Shown here: positions 57,833 to 64,000 of the stretch, in pieces
Numbering within the stretch: the first letter of the stretch is position 1
Layout: every line of letters starts with the position of its first letter
From: Avispirillum sp959601495
Lineage (GTDB): Bacteria; Bacillota; Clostridia; Oscillospirales; CAG-272
Direction: 5' to 3'
Length of the DNA: 64,000 nt
Assembly (NCBI GenBank): GCA_959601495.1
Contig: CAUGPT010000001.1
Location: 124,001 to 188,000 of the forward strand
Notes under the pieces: model-generated
Told to the model about the DNA's origin: nothing
The model's database searches: none
What the model saw: only the letters and a program-made list of their open reading frames with translations
Program-made: the position numbers and the translations under genes

Positions 57833-59279
57833 CGGCGGCACCGTTTCAAAGGCCGCGCTGTTTGATTTTTCAGGCAGGCAGATACTCAAAAAAAGCGTAC
57901 AGATACCCATGCTGACCCCCGCTCCGGGCTTTACCCAGCGCCGCATGGAGGATATACGCGACAAAAATTTTGAGCTAATAAAAAGTATAACGGACGCCTG
58001 CGACGGTGAAATTGCCGCAGTCGGCTTCTCCGGCCACGGTAAGGGACTGTACGTTCTCGGTGATGGCGGAGAGTTTATATATGACGGTATCGGCTCCACC
58101 GATACAAGAGCGCTTTCGTACGAGCTTATGTGGAAATCCGACGGCACGTCGCAGCGCATATACCCGAAGACTGCGCAGAAGATAATGGCGTGCCAGCCCG
58201 CGGCGCTGCTTCGCTGGATGAAGGACAACGAAAGAGAAGTGTACGACAGGATACGCTGCGTTCTGTCGGTTAAGGATTTTATAAGATGGACGCTTTGCGG
58301 CGAGTGCTTTGCAGAGTACACCGACGCATCGGGCACAAATCTTATGAATCTCAGAACGCTTCGTTTTGACGAGGAGCTTTTCCATATTTTCGGCATTCCC
58401 GAAATGCTGTCCCGCATGCCGGAGGTGCGCTCGTCAAGCGAGGTGTGCGGTTATGTAAGCGCCGAGGCTGCGCGCGCTACGGGACTTCGCGAGGGCACGC
58501 CCGTTTCCGGAGGAATGTTTGATATTGACGCCTGCGCCGCGGCTATGGGCAACCTGACCCCCGGGGATATGTGCGTTATCGCGGGCACGTGGGCTATAAA
58601 CGAATATGTTTCGGAGAGGATATGCGACGATCACACCGTGTCGATGAACTCCGTTTTCTGCGATCCGAGGTACTATCTTGCCGAGGAAAGCAGCGCCGCC
58701 TCCTGCGGCAATCTTGAATGGTTCAGAAACAGTGCGGGGCTCGGTGGAACGTATGCCGAGCTTGACGCGCTTGCGGAGTCTGCAGACCCCGCGGAGCACA
58801 GCGTGATATATCTGCCGTTTCTGTACGCATCAAACGAAAATCCCCTTGCCAAGGCGACCTTCGTCGGTCTTGACGGACATCATACTAAGGCTGATATTGT
58901 CCGCGCAGTTTACGAGGGCGTTGCCTTTTCACATAAGACGCACATAAACGCGCTTCTCAGAAGCCGCAGCGATGTTCCCGGGCGTTTCAGACTTGCGGGC
59001 GGAGTGGTGAATTCCGCAATATGGACGCAGATATTCTGCGATGTTGTCGGCATTCCCGCCGAGATAATCTCCGGCGACGAGCTCGGCGCAAAGGGTGCTG
59101 CAATGTCGGCGGGTGTTGCGATCGGCGCTTACAGCGACTACGCAGACGCTGCGAAAAAGTGCGTTTCCGTTTCAAGTCTTGTTATGCCCAACGCAAAGAG
59201 GCACGCCGTGTACGAGGAAAAATACAAAAAATACAGAGCCGTTGCCGACGCACTTGACGGCGTTTGGTCAAAGCTGTAA
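57801..59279 (+). CDS. FGGY carbohydrate kinase (L-xylulokinase-like)
   Basis: A 492-residue sugar kinase: MSKKYLLGIDNGGTVSKAALFDFSGRQI (phosphate 1), AAVGFSGHGKGLYVL, CGNLEWFRNSAG, and FRLAGGVVNSAIWTQIFCDVVGIPAEI (FGGY signature 2). The context (UlaE-like epimerase before, AraD after) points to L-xylulose or a related ketopentose as substrate, as in the lyxK/ulaE/araD-type pathways of other bacteria. Substrate is inferred from neighbours. Confidence 0.85.
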   Translation: MSKKYLLGIDNGGTVSKAALFDFSGRQILKKSVQIPMLTPAPGFTQRRMEDIRDKNFELIKSITDACDGEIAAVGFSGHGKGLYVLGDGGEFIYDGIGSTDTRALSYELMWKSDGTSQRIYPKTAQKIMACQPAALLRWMKDNEREVYDRIRCVLSVKDFIRWTLCGECFAEYTDASGTNLMNLRTLRFDEELFHIFGIPEMLSRMPEVRSSSEVCGYVSAEAARATGLREGTPVSGGMFDIDACAAAMGNLTPGDMCVIAGTWAINEYVSERICDDHTVSMNSVFCDPRYYLAEESSAASCGNLEWFRNSAGLGGTYAELDALAESADPAEHSVIYLPFLYASNENPLAKATFVGLDGHHTKADIVRAVYEGVAFSHKTHINALLRSRSDVPGRFRLAGGVVNSAIWTQIFCDVVGIPAEIISGDELGAKGAAMSAGVAIGAYSDYADAAKKCVSVSSLVMPNAKRHAVYEEKYKKYRAVADALDGVWSKL

Positions 59280-59304
59280 AAATAAATGCAGAGGAGAATA
59301 TATA

Positions 59305-59994
59305 ATGCTTGAAAAGCTTAAAGAAGAGGTTCTGAGATCAAATCTCGATCTGGTAAAATACGGAGTTGTAATATTTACATGGGGCAATGTCAGCGCCATC
59401 GACAGGGAAACGGGGCTTGTCGTTATAAAGCCCAGCGGTGTTGACTATTCCGTCATGAAAGCCGAAGACATGGTGGTCGTTGACATAAACGGCAACGTTG
59501 TCGAGGGAAGATACAGACCCTCCACCGATCTGCCCACGCATCTTGAAATATACAAGGCGTATCCCGATGTGGGCGGCGTTGTGCATACACATTCATCCCA
59601 TGCGACGGCGTGGGCTCAGGCAGGCAGAGGCATACCGTTCTACGGCACGACACACGCAGATTATTTCTACGGTGAGATACCCTGCACAAGAGAGCTTACA
59701 AAAAAAGAGGTTGAGACTGACTACGAAAAGAACACGGGGCTTGTTATAGTCGAGACCATGGGCGGGCGCGACGCACTTTCCGTGCCCGGCGCGCTTGTCA
59801 AAAGTCACGGCGTTTTTTCCTGGGGCAGCGATGCGGCAAATGCCGTACACAACGCGGTCGTAATGGAATATGTGGCGAAAATGGCAACGGAAACCGAGAG
59901 CATTTCTCCCGATATAAAGCCCGCTCCGCAGTACCTTCTCAATAAGCATTACTATCGCAAGCACGGCAAAAACGCATACTACGGACAGAAATAA
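59305..59994 (+). CDS. araD: L-ribulose-5-phosphate 4-epimerase
   Basis: A 229-residue class II aldolase-like epimerase: MLEKLKEEVLRSNLDLVKYGVVIFTWGNVSAIDRETG, IKPSGVDYSVMKAEDMVVVD, PSTDLPTHLEIYKAYPDVGGVVHTHSSHATAWAQAG (zinc His), GTTHADYFYGEIPCTR, ALVKSHGVFSWG. It converts L-ribulose-5-P to D-xylulose-5-P. Start ATG 59305 behind GAGGAGA. Confidence 0.94.
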   Translation: MLEKLKEEVLRSNLDLVKYGVVIFTWGNVSAIDRETGLVVIKPSGVDYSVMKAEDMVVVDINGNVVEGRYRPSTDLPTHLEIYKAYPDVGGVVHTHSSHATAWAQAGRGIPFYGTTHADYFYGEIPCTRELTKKEVETDYEKNTGLVIVETMGGRDALSVPGALVKSHGVFSWGSDAANAVHNAVVMEYVAKMATETESISPDIKPAPQYLLNKHYYRKHGKNAYYGQK

Positions 59995-60031
59995 AAATAT
60001 AATTACACATAGTAAAGGGTACGGTCAAAAT

Positions 60032-61501
60032 ATGAAAAGGCATCTTGCAATCGACCTCGGCGCGTCCAGCGGACGGGGAATCATCGGTACGATAGAGGGC
60101 GGCAGAATAAAGCTTTCCGAGCTGCACCGCTTCTCAAACGATCCCGTGGAGACTCCGCAGGGATTTTTCTGGGACACGCTGCGCCTTGTGCACGAGATAA
60201 AGGCATCAATACTGAAAGCCGCTCACGACGGCGGAGTTGACAGCATCGGTATCGACACCTGGGGTGTTGATTACGCCTATATAGACGACAAGGGCATTAT
60301 GATGGCGCCGTCGTTCCAATACAGGGACGAGCGCACCGCGCCCATGATGGATAAAGTATATTCTATTGTCCCTTATGCAGAGCTTTACGGCGTAACGGGA
60401 ATTGAATCCATGAGCTTCAACACCGTATTTCAGCTTGAGGACGACGTCTCGCGCCGTCCGTGGCTGCACAAAAACGCGTCAAAAGCGCTGCTCACGCCCG
60501 ACCTTTTGGGATACTTTCTCACAGGCAATACCTGCTGCGAATACTCAATTGCATCCACAACGGCGCTTATGGACGCAAAGACAAAGAAATTTGACCCATC
60601 GATCATGGAAAAGCTCGGTATAAGAACGGATATTTTCCCCAAGGTCGTAATGCCCGGCACGCCTCTCGGCAGGCTTTCCGATAAGATCGACGCAGAGACG
60701 GGGCACACCGGCGCCGAGGTCGTAAGCATCGCGGGACACGATACCTCCTGCGCGGTCGCCGCGGTTCCCGCCGAGGGCGACGATGTCCTGTTCATATCAA
60801 GCGGCACATGGTCGCTTATGGGAATAGAAAACGACGAGCCGATTATAAACGATATATCCCGCCGCTACAGCTTTACAAACGAGGGCGGAGCGTTCGGACG
60901 CATAAACATCATGAAGAACATTATGGGTCTCTGGCTCATACAGGAATCGCGCCGCCAGTGGAAGCGCGAGGGCTGGGAGTACACATTTGACGAAATGTCC
61001 GACGCAGCGCTGAAGTCGGAGCCGTTCAGATCTATAATCAATCCCGACGATCCCTCTTTCAACGCCGCAGGAGATCTGCCCGCAAGAATACGTGAATACT
61101 GCCGCTCTACCGGCCAGCCCGAGCCCGAAACCATGGGCGCGGTGGTACGCTGCATATTTGAGAGCCTTGCGCTCAGATACCGCTGGACCGCCGAAAAGCT
61201 TGAAGAGCTGTGCGACAGAAAGTTCGGCACCATAAACATTGTCGGCGGCGGCACAAAAGACGAGCTGCTTTGCCGCTTTACCGCAAACGGCACGGGGCGC
61301 AGAGTTTCCGCCGGTCCCGTTGAGGCGACAGCTATAGGCAACATACTTATGCAGGCATACGCCGCGGGAGAGATCTCCGGCGCGCGCGAAGGACGCAGTA
61401 TCGTACGGGCTTCATTTGAAAATATAATATACGAGCCGGATATGTCACAGAAGGACGGCTGGCAGTCGGCATACGAGCGTTTTTGCAAGCTTATCGGCTG
61501 A
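60032..61501 (+). CDS. rhaB: L-rhamnulokinase
   Basis: A 489-residue FGGY kinase with RhaB-specific blocks: MKRHLAIDLGASSGRGIIGTIEGG, LSELHRFSNDPVETPQGFFWDTLRL, SIGIDTWGVDYAYID, and INIVGGGTKDELLCRFTANGTGRRV. It phosphorylates L-rhamnulose. rhaA and rhaD are not in the window, so the remainder of the rhamnose pathway must lie elsewhere or the kinase serves another ketose. Confidence 0.93.
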   Translation: MKRHLAIDLGASSGRGIIGTIEGGRIKLSELHRFSNDPVETPQGFFWDTLRLVHEIKASILKAAHDGGVDSIGIDTWGVDYAYIDDKGIMMAPSFQYRDERTAPMMDKVYSIVPYAELYGVTGIESMSFNTVFQLEDDVSRRPWLHKNASKALLTPDLLGYFLTGNTCCEYSIASTTALMDAKTKKFDPSIMEKLGIRTDIFPKVVMPGTPLGRLSDKIDAETGHTGAEVVSIAGHDTSCAVAAVPAEGDDVLFISSGTWSLMGIENDEPIINDISRRYSFTNEGGAFGRINIMKNIMGLWLIQESRRQWKREGWEYTFDEMSDAALKSEPFRSIINPDDPSFNAAGDLPARIREYCRSTGQPEPETMGAVVRCIFESLALRYRWTAEKLEELCDRKFGTINIVGGGTKDELLCRFTANGTGRRVSAGPVEATAIGNILMQAYAAGEISGAREGRSIVRASFENIIYEPDMSQKDGWQSAYERFCKLIG

Positions 61502-61610
61502 AAACGCGGAAATTTGTAACTAAAACCGACAGGCGCGGCGCCGCGGCGTTGTGCAAGTCGCAGATTTTTTACGAAATTATGAAAAAATTTCGTTTTATTG
61601 CACTTTTCCG

Positions 61611-61639
61611 TTGGAAAACAGCGGATTTTGTGATATAAT
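61611..61639 (+). promoter_or_regulatory. sigma-A promoter of the PRPP synthetase-like gene
   Basis: TTGGAA (61611-61616), 17-bp spacer, TATAAT (61634-61639). Confidence 0.7.
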
Positions 61640-61712
61640 TATTTGTATTTATTATGCGCCGCGAAGAACTTATGCGGCGTGCGGATATATTTGCAAAAAC
61701 GGAGGAGAAAAA

Positions 61713-62849
61713 ATGGAGAGCTTATACGGGGAACTCGGCGTTATCGCCATGCGCGGCTGCGAGGGATTTGTCAATCAGGTGGATGAATATCTGAAATCGT
61801 GGAGACGTCACGACGACGATCAGGATTTCATTATGCACGCGGACTGCCCGCGTTTCGGCAGCGGTGAGGCAAAGGCACTTCTGCACGAGTCTGCAAGAGG
61901 CCACGACCTTTACATCGTTTCCGACTGCTTCAACTACGGCGAGCAGTACAAAATGCACGGTATGATGGTGCCTATGAGCCCCGACGATCACTACGCGGAT
62001 CTGAAAAGAGTAATTGCTTCCGTCGCGGGCAAAGCAAGCAGAATTTCCGTTATAATGCCCATGCTTTACGAGGGCAGACAGCATAAGAGAAGCTCCCGTG
62101 AGTCTCTCGACTGCGCCATAGCGCTTCAGGAGCTTTGCTCCATGGGCGTTTCGAATATCATCACGTTCGACGCGCACGATCCCAGAGTTCAGAACGCCAT
62201 TCCGCTGAACGGCTTTGACAACATAAGACCCTCCTACCAGATGCTGAAAGCGCTGGTCCGCGAGTATCCCGATATATCGCTTTCCAAGGACGATGTTGTG
62301 TTCATTTCTCCCGACGAGGGCGCTATGGGCAGAAGTATGTACTTTGCTTCCGTCATGGGCGTGGAGCTCGGTATGTTCTACAAACGCCGCAACTATTCCG
62401 TTATAATCGACGGCAAGAATCCCATTGAGGCTCATGAGTACCTCGGCAGAAGCGTTGAAGGCAAGGACGTCATTATCGTTGACGATATGATCTCCTCCGG
62501 AGAATCCATGCTGGACGTTTCCGAGCAGCTCAAGGAAAGAGGCGCGCGCAGAGTATTCGTTTTCAGCACCTTCGGTCTGTTTGTAAGCGGTCCCGAAGTG
62601 TTTGACCGCGCATATGAAAAGGGAATAATCAATAAGGTGTTCACCACGAACCTTATATATACCCGTCCCGACGTACTGAACCGCGAGTGGTATGCCCCCG
62701 TCAACATGTGCAAATATGTAGCGTATATCATAGACACGCTGAACCACGATCAGTCCATCTCCTCGCTGCTCAACCCCGTTCAGCGTATTCATAAACTGCT
62801 GGATAAGCAACTTGCAAAAACTGCGCAGCAGCTTTCAATTAACGAATAA
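61713..62849 (+). CDS. prs: ribose-phosphate pyrophosphokinase-like protein
   Basis: A 378-residue protein of the PRPP synthetase fold: FGSGEAKALLHESARGHDLYIVSDCF, MHGMMVPMSPDDHYADLKRVIASV, VIMPMLYEGRQHKRSSRESLDCAIALQEL, FDAHDPRVQNAI, and the PRPP-loop VIIVDDMISSGESMLDVSEQL. It differs from the ~315-residue standard form by an N-terminal extension and a divergent start, so it may be a class with other regulation or specificity. Start ATG 61713 behind GGAGGAG. Confidence 0.85.
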   Translation: MESLYGELGVIAMRGCEGFVNQVDEYLKSWRRHDDDQDFIMHADCPRFGSGEAKALLHESARGHDLYIVSDCFNYGEQYKMHGMMVPMSPDDHYADLKRVIASVAGKASRISVIMPMLYEGRQHKRSSRESLDCAIALQELCSMGVSNIITFDAHDPRVQNAIPLNGFDNIRPSYQMLKALVREYPDISLSKDDVVFISPDEGAMGRSMYFASVMGVELGMFYKRRNYSVIIDGKNPIEAHEYLGRSVEGKDVIIVDDMISSGESMLDVSEQLKERGARRVFVFSTFGLFVSGPEVFDRAYEKGIINKVFTTNLIYTRPDVLNREWYAPVNMCKYVAYIIDTLNHDQSISSLLNPVQRIHKLLDKQLAKTAQQLSINE

Positions 62850-62861
62850 AGGATTGTTTTT

Positions 62862-64000
62862 ATGCAGGATTTCAAAGTAAAGCTTTCACATATTCTTTCC
62901 GAGAAGGCGAAAGAGCTTTATCCGGAGCATGAGATCTCCGGGGACGATATTTTATCAATGCTCGAATATCCTCCGGATACCTCCATGGGCGACGTTGCGC
63001 TTCCTTGCTTCAAGCTCAGCCGCACTCTGAGAGCAGCGCCCCCCGCGATCGCGGCTGCATTCGCGGGTACGGATTTCGATCCCGCGCTCTGCACGGTGTC
63101 TGCTGCAGGCGGATACCTTAATTTCAAGGTCTCCGGCACATATCTCGGTAATGATGTGCTGAAAGAGATCGAGAACGCCGGCGAGAAATACGGCTCGTCC
63201 CATATCGGCGACGGAAAGACCGTCTGCCTCGACTACGCCTCCCCCAATATAGCAAAGCCTTTCCATATCGGTCATCTCGGTACGACCGTTATAGGTCACT
63301 CCCTGAAAAAACTGCATGAGTTTGCCGGATATAAGTGCATCGGCATAAATCATCTCGGCGACTGGGGCACGCAGTTCGGTAAGCTTATAGTCGCATACCG
63401 TCTGTGGGGCTCAAAAGAGGAAATAGAAAACGGCGGCATTGATTCTCTCGTTGCCCTGTACGTAAAGTTCCACGCAGAGGCGGAGAAGGATCCCTCGCTT
63501 GATCAGAAGGCACGCGACGAGTTCAAGAAGCTTGAGGAGCACGATCCCGATAATACCGCGCTCTGGAAATGGTTTATCGACCTCTCTCTCAGAGAGTACG
63601 AAAAGACCTTCAAGCAGCTTGATATCACCTTTGACAGCTACGCGGGTGAAAGCTTCTACTCCGACAAAATGCCGGAACAGGTGCAGATACTGCGTGACAA
63701 GGGACTTCTCAAGATAGACGACGGCGCGTCCATCGTTGATCTATCAAAGTACAATATGCCCCCGTGCCTTATACTCAAAAAGGATGGCAGCACACTGTAT
63801 CCCACCCGCGACATTGCCGCGGCAGTTTACAGAAAGCGCACATACAATTTTGATAAGTGCATATACGTGACCTCAAACGGTCAGAGCCTGCATTTCGCTC
63901 AGTGGTTCAAGGTCGTTGAGCTTATGGGCTATGACTGGGCTGACGAGCTTGTGCATGTTCCTTACGGAACGGTCAGCATCGACGGTAAAAAGCTTTCGAC
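62862..64000 (+). CDS. argS: arginyl-tRNA synthetase (cut by the right edge)
   Basis: The first ~379 residues of ArgS. N-terminal Add-1 domain: MQDFKVKLSHILSEKAKELY, YPPDTSMGDVALPCFKLS; catalytic HIGH-type motif SPNIAKPFHIGHLGTTVIGHSL; INHLGDWGTQFGKLI; YPTRDIAAAVYRK; YVTSNGQSLHFAQWFKV. The frame is open at the window end, just into the KMSKS-like loop (VSIDGKKLST). The rest lies beyond. 12 bp behind prs. Confidence 0.95.
   Translation, partial: MQDFKVKLSHILSEKAKELYPEHEISGDDILSMLEYPPDTSMGDVALPCFKLSRTLRAAPPAIAAAFAGTDFDPALCTVSAAGGYLNFKVSGTYLGNDVLKEIENAGEKYGSSHIGDGKTVCLDYASPNIAKPFHIGHLGTTVIGHSLKKLHEFAGYKCIGINHLGDWGTQFGKLIVAYRLWGSKEEIENGGIDSLVALYVKFHAEAEKDPSLDQKARDEFKKLEEHDPDNTALWKWFIDLSLREYEKTFKQLDITFDSYAGESFYSDKMPEQVQILRDKGLLKIDDGASIVDLSKYNMPPCLILKKDGSTLYPTRDIAAAVYRKRTYNFDKCIYVTSNGQSLHFAQWFKVVELMGYDWADELVHVPYGTVSIDGKKLS

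Overview
The window looks like a chromosomal stretch of an endospore-forming, anaerobic gut-type Clostridia (probably Oscillospirales or a relative; inferred from gene content, not proven). Support: a yabM-yabN-yabO-yabP-yabQ-divIC order as in Bacillus, PdaA-type deacetylase genes, a six-gene Rnf complex in clostridial order (C-D-G-E-A-B), HemZ, CdaA/CdaR, ClpP/ClpX/trigger factor, and Gram-positive promoter and ribosome-binding-site style.

Layout. (1) 1-6.4 kb: part of a mobile element (prophage or plasmid-like) running off the left edge. About 14 small, tightly coupled genes lie on the minus strand: a RinA/DUF1492-like phage regulator, an HUH rolling-circle Rep, an ASCH-like protein, a membrane-anchored lytic transglycosylase, a DUF6273 C-type-lectin-like protein, a zinc-ribbon/SANT DNA-binding protein, a Mom-like acetyltransferase-fold protein and an HTH protein. 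Upstream of rep are two cruciform-forming repeats and a plus-strand promoter-terminator unit that looks like a counter-transcribed RNA. (2) 6.5-22.5 kb: core genes on the plus strand (cdaA, cdaR, FAD protein, recJ, relA, dtd, hemZ, uridine kinase-like, yabM-like flippase, mazG, hup, yabO, yabP, yabQ, divIC), many with ATGA or TGATG overlaps. (3) 22.5-26.6 kb: an AT-richer GIY-YIG membrane protein and two tandem GH43-type genes. (4) 26.6-32.2 kb: rnfCDGEAB, an ion-pumping ferredoxin:NAD+ oxidoreductase. (5) 32.2-34.3 kb: mntP under a yybP-ykoY Mn2+ riboswitch and two small membrane proteins. (6) 34.3-36.5 kb: an accessory island behind tRNA-Ser: duplicated tRNA 3' end, helically phased ATCGTT repeats before a lipoprotein gene, a TGCACCCC triplet, a polyhairpin repeat and a frameshifted gene. 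(7) 36.7-39.2 kb: TetR regulator and oleate hydratase. (8) 39.3-50.8 kb, minus strand: tig-clpP-clpX, then apgM-lepB-rbgA-rnhB-yraN-dipeptidase-thrC-phosphoesterase. (9) 51-57 kb: rpsT, tRNA-Val, gapA, rpsF-ssb-rpsR, two polysaccharide deacetylases. (10) 57-61.5 kb: a pentose/deoxysugar catabolic operon (UlaE-like epimerase, FGGY kinase, AraD, RhaB). (11) 61.7 kb to end: PRPP synthetase-like gene and argS, cut by the right edge.

The most unusual material is in the left mobile element (replication control region, Mom-like and DUF6273 genes) and in the island behind tRNA-Ser. All functional calls rest on reading motifs by eye; no database search was run.
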